From: a virus
IMG/VR virus record: IMGVR_UViG_3300032271_000084
Location: 1 to 43,039 of that record
Direction: 5' to 3' (one strand)
DNA length: 43,039 nt
The notes beneath the pieces are model-generated. The model was not told where the DNA came from and did no database searches. It saw only the letters and a program-made list of their open reading frames with translations. The position numbers were made by a program, and so were the translations under genes. Below are positions 24,432 to 31,626 of this stretch, one piece after another (within the stretch, counting starts at the first letter, position 1; each line of letters starts with the position of its first letter).

Positions 24432-24647
24432 TTACTTTGTTTGAAATAGGTCTTCGTATTGTGTGTCCAAGATGACAGCAATTACTCGGCAACGGCCTTT
24501 AATTTCTACTTCATCTTCAAACGCACCGTCTGCTAAACCTTCTTTCATGGCTTCACGATCATCCTTAAGAACCTTCATAAATCGTTTGGTTACAGGATGG
24601 TGTTTCCATTCTTCAAAACTTTCTAGCGTAACTTTCTCAAAAGACAT
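24432..24647 (-). CDS. small portal-linked protein, 71 aa
   Basis: A 71-aa acidic helical protein: EEWKHHPVTKRFMKVLKDDREAMKEGLADGAFEDEVEIKGRCRVIAVILDTQYEDLF. I recall the HHPVTK...DDREAMKEGL pattern from small genes directly downstream of portal genes in other podoviruses. Function unknown; a head-assembly helper is possible. It lies 11 bases before groES and 19 after the portal stop. Confidence 0.65.
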   Translation of the reverse strand: MSFEKVTLESFEEWKHHPVTKRFMKVLKDDREAMKEGLADGAFEDEVEIKGRCRVIAVILDTQYEDLFQTK

Positions 24648-24666
24648 ACTTACTCCTAATTAAAGA

Positions 24667-26763
24667 TCATAGTGGTGGTTGCTCCATTCCCCCCATGCCC
24701 ATACCTTCGGCTGGTGCTTGAAGTTGTTGTTGCTCTTTTTGGTTACCCATCATTGATGTGTAGACCTTATTCATTGTGTCAATAGAATTAATAATGCCTT
24801 CTCGACGTTCACGTTGCATACCAATCTGTGTGTTGATTTCTTGTAGACGAAGTTTCTCGCCTTCATGCAACACACCAATCTTAATTACCTCAGCTTCTGC
24901 TTCTAGCTTCTTAATTTTGGCTTGGTTAAGTTCTGCATCACCCATAAGTTTAAGCAAGCCCATCTTCATAGCCAATTCAGATTCAGCTTGTTTACCTTTA
25001 ATCTTCATTTCTTCAATTTGAAGTTTAATGTTTGGTGGTTGAGGAATAGCATTAGGGCCTTTAGGATCAGGCAATAGCTTGTCAATGTTTGTAACCTTCA
25101 TTGCCTTCAAGAAGGTGTACTCAGCTTCATAACGGTTATACAAGCCAGGAGTAGCAGCCACACGTTGAGCAATTGCAGCAGCTTGATTAATACGTTGTGC
25201 ATCAGACGTAACACTTGGATCAGCAGTAGGCATAACGTCTGTTACTGGGCCTTCGTAGTCAGTAGCTAAAACAATGCCTTCGCTCTTAGCATTAGATACG
25301 TATTGCGTGTTCTCAGTAACAAAGATTTGATTTAAGCGGTACAGCTTACGAAACTCTTGTTTCAAACTACGGTGAGTTCGTTTAAAGATTCCGTTAAATA
25401 TTTTCATGCCCTGCTCTGCCATAGTGCGAGTAGTTTCAGCAGGAGTATTCTGTCCGGGGTTTTGTCCGGACAAGATGTCTACAGAGCCACCAATGCGTTC
25501 ACCATAGTTGATTAACAGGTTTAGCAGGGTAAAGAGAACCTGAGAGGGTTCACGGACTGGTAGAGGAACAATACCTTTACGCAGATCATCTCCAGTTGTG
25601 TCCACATGCTTCCACTCCATAGGACGGAAAGAATGCTCACCACCACGAAGCTTGATACCACGACTAAGGAAACCACCAGCAGTATTTGCCAGAGTACCTG
25701 CATCCACAAGTTGGTTGACAATGGTGTTGATTGATTCATTAAGGGGGCCAAGAAGAACGCCAAATCCCAAGTCATAAAAACCACCATCTGGAGAAGGAAC
25801 AAAAGGATATTTAGTAAAGTACTGCTCAGCTTTAATGCTCAAGATTACTTTATCATCACGAGCATACTCAACATCAGACTCAGTGTAGCGTGCAACAATA
25901 CGGGCTACTTGTTTGTTGTCTCTGCGTACATACACAATGTAGGGTTCAGCGTAACCATCATCATCAAAGTCAATGTGGCAATGCTGCTCAAGAATCTCAA
26001 TAGGAGTACTAGAGTCGTTTGGTTCGGGTGGGGTAATGCCTTGAGCTTTGTCTTGAGCTGTTTGCAGGTTGTTACCCATAGCCCAACCAGAAGAACCTTG
26101 TTGAGTAGACTCAGAGATTTCATTCCACAAGCCACGGGCTACACGCTCATAGATTTCATTGCGAGACATTTGCAACACATGTGTTACACGGTTTGCAGTC
26201 TCTAGACTCTTAGTCCAATAGTTAACAACTAGGTCTTTAGCAAGAACGTTTTCAGAAATGTTGTGCTTGCGAATGGGGTCATAATAAGTCTTCTTAAAAG
26301 CACAACCAATAATAGGTTGAGTAATAAGAACTTTATCCATTTCCGATTCCCAGTCTTCATCTTCTTCAAGAAGCTGGTAGCTCATGTGTTGTTCAACACG
26401 AGATGAGCGCAAAGCACGTAGACCTTCTTTGTCATCACCCACTACACGACATTTGACTGGCAAGTCACTGTCAATCAGTACTGGGTAACTACGTGCGTGA
26501 TATTGCAGTGCAGCAATAGTAATAAGGGGAAACTTAACATTACTGGCATTAGGCCAAGGAAAGTTTTTAGTCTCTGCAACTTGTAGAGCAAGCTTGAGAG
26601 AAGCTTCTGTACGTTTTTCCCAAGCACTACGGGACATAAGATCAGCATCAAAGTCTTTGACGATCTGACGACCAATTGCCTCCAAGTCTGCTTTGCAAAG
26701 GAGGGGAGCAATATTGGCCTCATACATGAGGTCTTTAATGTCAAATTTATCTTTGAGGTTCAT
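24667..26763 (-). CDS. portal protein, P22-like, about 698 aa
   Basis: Length and layout match P22-type portals (about 725 aa). An N-terminal helical wing includes RSAWEKRTEASLKLALQV...FPWPNASNVKFPLITIAALQYHARSYP, a signature of this family. A central stem/clip region follows (VPSPDGGFYDLGFGVLLGPLNESINTIVNQLVDAGTL, then SGQNPGQNTPAETTRTMAEQG), and then a helical barrel with LQIEEMKIKGKQAESELAMKMGLLK. The start is uncertain: ATG 26763 lies 4 bases past the terminase stop, while GTG 26778 would add 5 residues and overlap it; neither has a strong ribosome binding site. It forms the dodecameric DNA channel and docks the terminase. Confidence 0.85.
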   Translation of the reverse strand: MNLKDKFDIKDLMYEANIAPLLCKADLEAIGRQIVKDFDADLMSRSAWEKRTEASLKLALQVAETKNFPWPNASNVKFPLITIAALQYHARSYPVLIDSDLPVKCRVVGDDKEGLRALRSSRVEQHMSYQLLEEDEDWESEMDKVLITQPIIGCAFKKTYYDPIRKHNISENVLAKDLVVNYWTKSLETANRVTHVLQMSRNEIYERVARGLWNEISESTQQGSSGWAMGNNLQTAQDKAQGITPPEPNDSSTPIEILEQHCHIDFDDDGYAEPYIVYVRRDNKQVARIVARYTESDVEYARDDKVILSIKAEQYFTKYPFVPSPDGGFYDLGFGVLLGPLNESINTIVNQLVDAGTLANTAGGFLSRGIKLRGGEHSFRPMEWKHVDTTGDDLRKGIVPLPVREPSQVLFTLLNLLINYGERIGGSVDILSGQNPGQNTPAETTRTMAEQGMKIFNGIFKRTHRSLKQEFRKLYRLNQIFVTENTQYVSNAKSEGIVLATDYEGPVTDVMPTADPSVTSDAQRINQAAAIAQRVAATPGLYNRYEAEYTFLKAMKVTNIDKLLPDPKGPNAIPQPPNIKLQIEEMKIKGKQAESELAMKMGLLKLMGDAELNQAKIKKLEAEAEVIKIGVLHEGEKLRLQEINTQIGMQRERREGIINSIDTMNKVYTSMMGNQKEQQQLQAPAEGMGMGGMEQPPL

Positions 26764-26767
26764 ATCT

Positions 26768-28288
26768 TTAGTATCCACAAGTTAAGGAGCGCCCCTGCGC
26801 GTCTGCATTGTTTTCTGCTTTATAAGCTTCGTACTCTTCGTCCTCAAGTTCCTTTTCAGTAGGAGCTTCCCACATCCTATCGAGCATCAAGCCCAAGTAA
26901 GCCCAAGCATCTACTTGGTCATCATGCTTATCTCTAGGAAAGCGTAGAAGCTCATCTTCAAAGTCTTGATACCATTCAGCGTCTTTATCAAACCGGCAAG
27001 CTCCACTTCTCATACGAGCTTGAATGCTTCTAGCACGAGTAAGTTTATCACCGCTTGGTTTTAGCAATACAGTGCTGATAAATTCACCACGCTTAAGCAT
27101 CTCCTCATTGAGGTAGGGGCCAATAGCCTTTTGAATAGTACCTTGCTCAAGTCCAAAGAGTACGGGCTTATAAATCTTTTGTAGCATTAGGATTGTATCC
27201 ACAATTTCTAATGCGTCCATACGTTGCTTTACAACGTGTACTGCGTACAACTTTCCATCCTCATCCATACCACCAACTACAAAAGCAGAGTAGTCAGCTC
27301 GTTGAGATTGAGATACAGCCAAGTCACAGGTAGCATAGTAAATCAGTTTCTTTTTCCTGTCTTCTGGTTTCATAGCTACAAAATCTGTTTTTTTAAAAAA
27401 CGTATCTGTAACATCCATTGGAATGTTTAACATCTCTTGAGAGTAAACGTCAGCCAGACCTTGCCTAACAAAATCATCCTTTTGTAAACGAAACTCTTCA
27501 GCAGACTTCATCTCAGGCCACAACAGAGTTTTAAAGTCGTCTGTGTGGGCACGGTATTTAACTGATCTCCAAGGAAGTTTATTAAGAGAATACTCTTTTA
27601 AATCTTCTTGAATAAGACTCTTAACACCACGATGACTGCTTAACAAAGAAGCAGGCATTAAATTTTGAAGCAAACTATCTAGGTGAAGGATAGTTCCAAC
27701 AATACGAATCCTGCCGCTTGAAGAGACACAAGGAATAAGAGCACCATAGAACCAGCGTTTAAATTTCATACGCCGGTCTTTGTTCATAACAATCTCGTCG
27801 TTCTCCATGTCATCACCAATGACTAGATCAGGACGAAGGTTAGCCCACTTTAATCCACGTAGCTTTTGTTCAGAACCTTTAGCTTGGATACGGAAAGTAT
27901 GTCCGTCTTCCATTTCAACTATTAAGTCGTCTTCAGTATCTTTGGGGAACGGCCCAGACTTAATACCAAACAAAGAACGTAGATCATCGTTATCTAACAA
28001 TTCTTTTTTGATGTCTCCTAGAAACTGGACTGCTTGTGTAACAGTATCTGAAACGATTAAGACGTACCTAGACTCCCTAAACAATACTGAAGCAAGTGTA
28101 TAGGCGTGAGTTACAGCAGTGCTCTTAGCGTGATACCGTGGAGCAGCAATGGCTACTTGCTTGTTGTTACTAGTAACAAGTTCCCATATCTCTTTGTGAA
28201 ACTGGGGAGTAGGAGCAGGCTTGTCAAAGTTTTTACGAAGAACAGAGTTGACAAACCCTTCCATGACTTCAGCATTAAGCTTAGTCAA
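26768..28288 (-). CDS. terL: terminase large subunit, 506 aa
   Basis: The ATPase domain has Walker A APRYHAKST (49-57), Walker B DLVIGDD (154-160) and a coupling motif near IVGTILH. The RNase H-type nuclease domain supplies D322 (TCDLAVS), E381 (LEQG) and D460 (KHDDQVDA). The enzyme cuts concatemers and pumps DNA through the portal encoded next. It overlaps the small subunit gene by 8 bases. The C-terminal 40 residues are acidic. Confidence 0.92.
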   Translation of the reverse strand: MTKLNAEVMEGFVNSVLRKNFDKPAPTPQFHKEIWELVTSNNKQVAIAAPRYHAKSTAVTHAYTLASVLFRESRYVLIVSDTVTQAVQFLGDIKKELLDNDDLRSLFGIKSGPFPKDTEDDLIVEMEDGHTFRIQAKGSEQKLRGLKWANLRPDLVIGDDMENDEIVMNKDRRMKFKRWFYGALIPCVSSSGRIRIVGTILHLDSLLQNLMPASLLSSHRGVKSLIQEDLKEYSLNKLPWRSVKYRAHTDDFKTLLWPEMKSAEEFRLQKDDFVRQGLADVYSQEMLNIPMDVTDTFFKKTDFVAMKPEDRKKKLIYYATCDLAVSQSQRADYSAFVVGGMDEDGKLYAVHVVKQRMDALEIVDTILMLQKIYKPVLFGLEQGTIQKAIGPYLNEEMLKRGEFISTVLLKPSGDKLTRARSIQARMRSGACRFDKDAEWYQDFEDELLRFPRDKHDDQVDAWAYLGLMLDRMWEAPTEKELEDEEYEAYKAENNADAQGRSLTCGY

Positions 28289-28793
28289 TTAATTGTCCCT
28301 CTACGTTGATAGTCTTCATAGAAGCAAACCTAGCAAACTCTTCAGACAACCGTAGCAAACGATCATCAATAGTTTTCTCTAGTTCTTCTTTAATAGGAAC
28401 TTCACGTAGCTTCTCTTGCTTGGTAAGCAGCTCAGTAGTAATCTTAAGAGCTACGTGTGCCTTGATTGGCACTCTAGTAATCTCCCCAGTCTTTTGATCA
28501 TACTGGGCATCACCTAGGTCTAGTCTGTCTTCTACAGCTTTAAGAGCTTTGTCTACAACCCGCTTAAGGTTGGAGTCCATCTGCTGCACATCTTCAGTCT
28601 GAAGCTGAAGAGCAAACTCTTTAAACCAATCAGAAGTTTTCCACAGCTTTAGGGTAGGTAAGGGTATACCCGTAACAATGGCTGTTTCTGACAAGTTGCC
28701 CAGCATCAAGTAGGTACTCACAGCTTGTAGCTTTTGATTGTGAGTCCATTGAGACTTCTTGTACCTACGATCAACTGACTTTCTTCTTTGCAT
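28281..28793 (-). CDS. terS: terminase small subunit, about 170 aa
   Basis: I start at ATG 28793 (MQRRKSVDRRYKKSQWTHNQKLQAV), one base after the upstream stop. Residues 18-58 are an HTH unit for recognising packaging DNA (KLQAVSTYLMLGNLSETAIVTGIPLPTLKLWKTSDWF). Residues 60-110 form an oligomerisation helix region, and the C-terminus carries helices with KITTELLTKQEKLREVP. Its place directly before terL supports the call. The frame is open further upstream, but inside the previous gene. Confidence 0.78.
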   Translation of the reverse strand: MQRRKSVDRRYKKSQWTHNQKLQAVSTYLMLGNLSETAIVTGIPLPTLKLWKTSDWFKEFALQLQTEDVQQMDSNLKRVVDKALKAVEDRLDLGDAQYDQKTGEITRVPIKAHVALKITTELLTKQEKLREVPIKEELEKTIDDRLLRLSEEFARFASMKTINVEGQLID

Positions 28794-28794
28794 T

Positions 28795-28959
28795 TTATTT
28801 CTTAGCTGTCTTGGCAGACTGTTTAAACGCCTTGGCTGTAGGAGCACCCTTGCTGCCCGGTGTACGCATTTTCTCTCCAGAACCTTTGGCTATACGCTTC
28901 TTCTTTGCATGGATATTGGCATACAAGCCTTTAGGTTGTTTACCTGTGTTAATAGTCAT
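28795..28959 (-). CDS. small basic conserved phage protein, 54 aa
   Basis: The frame begins MTINTGKQPKGLYANIHAKKKRI and ends at TAA one base before the terS ATG. It is rich in Lys and Gly (EKMRTPGSKGAPTAKAFKQSAKTAKK). I recall near-identical patterns upstream of terminase genes in many phages. A nucleic-acid-binding role is plausible from charge alone. It overlaps neither neighbour but abuts the next gene. Confidence 0.75.
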   Translation of the reverse strand: MTINTGKQPKGLYANIHAKKKRIAKGSGEKMRTPGSKGAPTAKAFKQSAKTAKK

Positions 28960-29214
28960 TTAACACTTCCATTTCTTAAGAGCTTTATTAATCCTAGAGT
29001 TGGGGTCTTTAGCTTTAGCTGTCCCTGTAAGCTTCTTCTTCATTCCACCCATACGGGCACAGAAGCTATCCTTACGACTACCACCTTCAGGTTGAGGAGC
29101 CTTAAGGTTGTGTCCTTCTTTTTTAGCAGAAGCCCTGCCTTTAGCATTAAGGCCCCCCGAAGGGGATTTGCCTTCTTTACGTTGCCATGCAGGAGATTTT
29201 TTACCTGTAGCCAT
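28960..29214 (-). CDS. small basic phage protein, PAWQRKEGKSPSGGLN family, 84 aa
   Basis: The signature PAWQRKEGKSPSGGLNAKGRASA at residues 8-30 and the end FCARMGGMKKKLTGTAKAKDPNSRINKALKKW match a conserved phage family that I associate with DUF6321. It is strongly basic with two Cys. It sits second in the late operon, before terS. No biochemical role is known to me; DNA packaging or DNA binding is a guess from neighbours. Confidence 0.75.
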   Translation of the reverse strand: MATGKKSPAWQRKEGKSPSGGLNAKGRASAKKEGHNLKAPQPEGGSRKDSFCARMGGMKKKLTGTAKAKDPNSRINKALKKWKC

Positions 29215-29225
29215 ACTGCACTACT

Positions 29226-29360
29226 TTATTTGTAGCTAGCCATAGGCTTCTTTTTAGCCTTAGCCATTTTTTCTTTCATCATTTCTTTTTTCTCTTTAGC
29301 CTTGTCAACCATCTTGGACATAGCTTCTTTTTTAGCTGGCATAGGTTTCTTCTTCATCAT
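29226..29360 (-). CDS. Lys/Met-rich small protein, first gene of the late operon, 44 aa
   Basis: The frame starts at ATG 29360 or the adjacent ATG 29357 behind AAAGGAC and ends TAA at 29226. The sequence is almost only Lys, Met, Ala and Glu (KKPMPAKKEAMSKMVDKAKE), a single amphipathic helix that is strongly basic. It may bind nucleic acid. Codon structure and ribosome binding site support it, but the low complexity leaves doubt. Confidence 0.6.
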   Translation of the reverse strand: MMKKKPMPAKKEAMSKMVDKAKEKKEMMKEKMAKAKKKPMASYK

Positions 29361-29420
29361 GATGGTTCTGTCCTTTAAAAATAAGTTAAGGATGTAGGAG
29401 CAGTCTTCTCTACGGTGGCG

Positions 29421-29449
29421 ACTATATCATCCTTTTAGACTGTGTGTAA
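29421..29449 (-). promoter_or_regulatory. possible promoter for the leftward late operon
   Basis: On the minus strand, TATAGT (29426-29421) is a good -10 element. It has a weak TTACAC -35 (29449-29444) at 17 bases, ending about 60 bases before the first leftward ATG. The poor -35 suggests an activator or a different site. Confidence 0.3.
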
Positions 29450-29478
29450 GTGTTGTCTAAATACAACACATAGACTGT
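29436..29478. promoter_or_regulatory. operator-like palindrome framed by direct repeats
   Basis: GTGTTGT (29450-29456), CTAAAT, ACAACAC (29463-29469) is a perfect 7-base inverted repeat. TAGACTGT occurs on both sides at 29436-29443 and 29471-29478, 35 bases apart. The right copy overlaps the TTGACA of the rightward promoter and the left copy overlaps the leftward promoter candidate, as expected for a shared regulator site. Confidence 0.45.
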
Positions 29479-29508
29479 TGACACCTACTTCAGACCTTGG
29501 TGTACAAT
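29478..29508 (+). promoter_or_regulatory. host-type promoter, rightward
   Basis: A consensus TTGACA at 29478-29483 and TACAAT at 29503-29508. The 19-base spacer is longer than ideal; TGTACA at 17 bases is the alternative. It points into a T-rich stretch that ends at the terminator 29576-29595. Confidence 0.45.
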
Positions 29509-29514
29509 CTTTAT

Positions 29515-29595
29515 ATTCTTTTTCTTTTTACCGTTTTTCTTTTTCTGGTGCAGGTATAGAGCGTTGTTAGTAGTAGGGCCGTAAGGCCCTTTTTT
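29515..29595 (+). ncRNA. candidate short transcript of about 80 nt
   Basis: The stretch runs from the expected start site of the 29478 promoter to the end of the U run. It is pyrimidine-rich at first (repeated TTTTTCT), contains no start codon with a ribosome binding site, and ends in a strong terminator. It could be a regulatory RNA or only an attenuated leader of the early operon. Transcription has not been shown. Confidence 0.3.
29576..29595 (+). terminator. intrinsic terminator / attenuator
   Basis: GGGCC (29576-29580), loop GTAA (a GNRA tetraloop), GGCCC (29585-29589), then six T. It works in the plus direction only and lies about 70 bases after a likely promoter. Confidence 0.72.
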
Positions 29596-29653
29596 ATACC
29601 TACTGTGTTTTGTGTCCTATGCGAGTCCTGTAAGGACGAGCACCAATGGACAT

Positions 29654-29895
29654 CCCCCTCTAGAAGCATCCCCCCCTTGTTCTCCGCAGACCTCAACGAG
29701 GTCGAGGACTGCTATTACAAGGGGTATCCCCCCCTTGTTTAAAAAAGTTGTGGCAGCGTTGTAAGCCTTGATAAGTAAAAATTAAAAACAAAAACATTTC
29801 CCCCCTACCCCCCTACTACTACAGGGAGAATCACTAGCTTGCTATACTTTTTATAGCACCACCTTTTATATCAATAACTTACACCATCTCCCCCC
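29654..29895. repeat. C-tract cluster with A-rich segment (origin candidate)
   Basis: Runs of five to seven C on the plus strand occur at 29654-29658, 29670-29676, 29728-29734, 29800-29805, 29808-29813 and 29890-29895. The word ATCCCCCCCTTGTT is repeated exactly at 29668-29681 and 29726-29739. ACAAGGGG at about 29717-29724 can pair with the CCCCTTGT arm of the second copy. An A-rich stretch (29775-29798) lies between the tracts. No gene is evident here. The mix of repeats and easily melted DNA between divergent operons would suit a replication origin, but no known iteron or primase pattern proves it. Confidence 0.4.
29838..29857 (+). promoter_or_regulatory. extended -10 inside an inverted repeat
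   Basis: TTGCTATACT is an extended -10 element (TGnTATACT) without a clear -35. The same bases form GCTATA (29841-29846), CTTTT, TATAGC (29852-29857), a perfect inverted repeat. It could be a regulated early promoter for the rightward genes about 650 bases downstream. Confidence 0.3.
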
Positions 29896-29935
29896 TACAT
29901 AAACAGGCCACTGATGTATCCATTGATCTATACAT

Positions 29936-30196
29936 CTAGAACGCATTTAAACAACCCTTCTTGCCACCGTTTGAGGTGAGTTGATGGGGAGGTACGTTCC
30001 ACTGCGAATCGGTAGCAGACGACCACTCCTTGATCCGAACGGTTGATTGCTTACGAGCAGAGCTTGCTTTATCTGAGCTCGATCTATGATAGGTTTCCGC
30101 ATACGACCTCACTTGCGAGGGGTACTTCTCCAGCGACCTCATTTCATTTACGTTACGCTGTTTCCAAGAATCTTTGACCTTTGATTTGTGAGTCAT
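29936..30196 (-). CDS. doubtful ORF in the control region, 86 aa
   Basis: An open frame of 86 codons starts with ATG 30196 and has only a weak purine stretch upstream. The product is rich in Ser, Lys and Arg (YHRSSSDKASSARKQSTVRIKEW), with no recognised domain. It lies alone in the 1.1-kb region between the operons, pointing left. It may be a regulator or chance. Its composition is unlike that of the neighbouring genes, so I rate it low. Confidence 0.22.
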   Translation of the reverse strand: MTHKSKVKDSWKQRNVNEMRSLEKYPSQVRSYAETYHRSSSDKASSARKQSTVRIKEWSSATDSQWNVPPHQLTSNGGKKGCLNAF

Positions 30197-30334
30197 TGGT
30201 TGAGCGTTTCCATCTACGTTCTTGTAACATTTTGACCTTAGATTAGGTTATCGTGGTAAAAGCCCCCCCGCTTCTTGTTCAGGTTGCCATCGTTCGCTGC
30301 GCTCACTAGCAGAAACCACGCCAGTCGCTGTCGT

Positions 30335-30483
30335 CCGCTTCGCTCCCTCGGCTTTGTGGCATGGCTCCGCGCGTTCCGCGCTCCGGGCTAGCGCCTTTCT
30401 GCCTTGGCAATCGCCTTCGGCGACTGCGCCCCTACGGGGCTTGCCTTCACTCCCAGCTCCTGTGAGGGGGGCTTTTCCCCCTC
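30335..30483 (+). other. GC-rich hairpin island in the early leader
   Basis: Successive short perfect stems: GCGCG-TTC-CGCGC (30369-30381), TCGCC-TTC-GGCGA (30411-30423), GCCCC-TAC-GGGGC (30428-30440) and GAGGGGG-GCTTTT-CCCCCTC (30464-30483). The stretch is far more GC-rich than the genome and lies directly before the first early gene. No T run follows, so these look like RNA-folding or protective leader elements, not terminators. Two short words recur in the island at 31866-31976. Confidence 0.5.
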
Positions 30484-30508
30484 AATAACCCAACCCAAGG
30501 AACCCAAA

Positions 30509-30736
30509 ATGTCACAAAGTAACTTCGACTTCAACGCTTTCAACACAATGACAGAGCACAAACCAGCACGTCTTCAGATTTACTTGGCTCAACAGCTTCT
30601 CTCCAATGCTCTGTGGTCTTTGGAGAAATACGACAACCCTCGTCAAGTCGAGGTTCGTGATGCTCTCAACGCTATCAAGACTCTTCGCAATCAGATGAAA
30701 GCTGACGCTGCTGCCCGTGAAGCTGCTCAAGCCTAA
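30509..30736 (+). CDS. first early gene, hypothetical protein, 75 aa
   Basis: ATG 30509 follows AAGGAACCC, so I reject a longer frame running through the GC-rich hairpins. The protein (MSQSNFDFNAFNTMTEHKPARLQIYLAQQLLSNALWSLEKYDN, then VEVRDALNAIKTLRNQMKADAAAREAAQA) is helical and soluble. No family is recognised. It stands first in the rightward operon and is followed by a strong hairpin terminator, so it may be transcribed separately and at a high level. Confidence 0.7.
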   Translation: MSQSNFDFNAFNTMTEHKPARLQIYLAQQLLSNALWSLEKYDNPRQVEVRDALNAIKTLRNQMKADAAAREAAQA

Positions 30737-30743
30737 TCTCCCC

Positions 30744-30773
30744 AAGGTAGTGGTTCAGTCCACTACCTTTTTC
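30744..30773 (+). terminator. intrinsic terminator after the first early gene
   Basis: AAGGTAGTGG (30744-30753), loop TTCAGT, CCACTACCTT (30760-30769), followed by TTTC. A ten-base perfect stem. The short T run means read-through into the next genes is likely. Confidence 0.65.
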
Positions 30774-30799
30774 TTTGTTTCACTATTGGAGAATAAGTT

Positions 30800-30997
30800 A
30801 TGAATAATTTAGATTTAGTCGATGAGATGGATTGGGAAGATAGTGACAAAGTTACTATCTTGACTCTTGATGAAGCAGGTTTGGAAGAACTTGCTTTGGA
30901 GACAGAGACACATCGGTATGGCAATGTATTTCGTTCTGGAATCATTGCTTATTTAGATTGGTTCTATGACGGAGAATCATCTGAGTATACGGAATAA
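30800..30997 (+). CDS. acidic hypothetical protein, 65 aa
   Basis: GGAG lies 8 bases before ATG 30800. The product is acidic (MNNLDLVDEMDWEDSDKVTILTLDEAGLEELALE) with an aromatic C-terminal part (YGNVFRSGIIAYLDWFYDGE). There is no recognised domain. It is expressed from the early operon between two hairpin elements. Small acidic early proteins often inhibit host enzymes, but nothing specific can be said here. Confidence 0.6.
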   Translation: MNNLDLVDEMDWEDSDKVTILTLDEAGLEELALETETHRYGNVFRSGIIAYLDWFYDGESSEYTE

Positions 30998-31007
30998 AGT
31001 ATCTTAC

Positions 31008-31048
31008 TAAGTAATTGGAGACAGTTACTTACTGAGGCTATTTTGCCT
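31008..31048 (+). promoter_or_regulatory. dual-hairpin leader element, copy 1
   Basis: TAAGTAA (31008-31014) pairs with TTACTTA (31025-31031) around a 10-base loop. Then AGGC (31035-31038) pairs with GCCT (31045-31048), followed by TATATGGAG and the ATG at 31063. It has the same order of parts as the leaders at 32169 and 32668. Confidence 0.45.
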
Positions 31049-31062
31049 ATATGGAGTTTATT

Positions 31063-31200
31063 ATGAGACAACATTACGACATAACTAATGATATTTACTA
31101 TCGTAAACAACGTAACTCTCTTATACGAGAGATTATTGCATCACTCATACTAGCTGGTGCTATAGGTATACCCTTTGCAATATATTTCTGGAGAATGTAG
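31063..31200 (+). CDS. small single-pass membrane protein, 45 aa
   Basis: The frame starts at ATG 31063 after TGGAG and ends TAG at 31200. A charged N-terminal half (MRQHYDITNDIYYRKQRN) is followed by one transmembrane segment (IIASLILAGAIGIPFAIYF) and a short Trp-Arg tail. Early small membrane proteins of phages can block superinfection or alter the host envelope. No family is recognised. It is one base from the next gene. Confidence 0.6.
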   Translation: MRQHYDITNDIYYRKQRNSLIREIIASLILAGAIGIPFAIYFWRM

Positions 31201-31201
31201 T

Positions 31202-31486
31202 ATGTATCACATAATATATCTTAATGACAATGCTACGTTACGTAGAGCTAATCATGGTGCTACTGATATTGAGTGGGAGCATGGATGTAGAACTATCCTT
31301 ATCTCTGGTGATCGAGAGACTGAAGCTCTAAAGTATGCCAATCAGCTAGGCTTTTACATGCTTAACGCTAACGATTGGAACGAGTTTATAAGCTCACGAG
31401 ATGATCCTAGTGTTACTAGTAACAACAGCTACATCAACTCACGACCACGACCTGACAAGTGGGACAACAGTCGGGAGATTTACTGA
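31202..31486 (+). CDS. hypothetical protein, 94 aa
   Basis: I start at ATG 31202, because GGAGAA lies just upstream at the end of the previous gene; an upstream ATG lacks one. The product (MYHIIYLNDNATLRRANHGATDIEWEHGCRTILISGDRETEALKYANQLGFYMLNANDWNEF in part) looks alpha/beta with a disordered tail. There is no recognised motif. Its stop overlaps the next ATG (TGATG), so the genes are translationally coupled. Confidence 0.6.
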   Translation: MYHIIYLNDNATLRRANHGATDIEWEHGCRTILISGDRETEALKYANQLGFYMLNANDWNEFISSRDDPSVTSNNSYINSRPRPDKWDNSREIY

Positions 31487-31626
31487 TGTATTACTTACTA
31501 AAGTTCTTTAGATTTCTCGGTATGGTGACAGCAACACTGTTGTTAATTAGCTACACATGGGCAACTACACCCATAGTTCTACCCAAAACTTGTACTCCAT
31601 CTGTCATAGATAGGATTCTCAAATGA
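31486..31626 (+). CDS. small secreted or membrane protein, 46 aa
   Basis: A frame coupled by TGATG to the gene before and ATGA to the gene after. The first 26 residues (MYYLLKFFRFLGMVTATLLL, then SYTWAT) form a signal peptide or anchor, with a possible cleavage after WAT. The remainder (PIVLPKTCTPSVIDRILK) holds one Cys. With the 45-aa membrane protein it makes a small envelope-directed pair in the early operon. Function unknown. Confidence 0.6.
   Translation: MYYLLKFFRFLGMVTATLLLISYTWATTPIVLPKTCTPSVIDRILK

Noticed and set aside
29430-29900. CRISPR array from the repeated C tracts and TAGACTGT copies
   Set aside because: Repeats are short, irregularly spaced and only two or three per word; no cas-like gene.
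30173-30239. TTTGACCTT twice (30173-30181 and 30231-30239) as paired -35 boxes
   Set aside because: Neither copy has an acceptable -10 at 16-18 bases, so no promoter is called.
29600-30500. tRNA genes in the control region
   Set aside because: A GTTCGGATC-like segment near 30030 on the minus strand lacks the flanking stems; no cloverleaf could be drawn.
30404-30508. TTG-started N-terminal extension of the first early gene through the GC-rich hairpins
   Set aside because: ATG 30509 has AAGGAA at the right place, and the extension would translate the palindromic leader into Pro/Ser-rich sequence.
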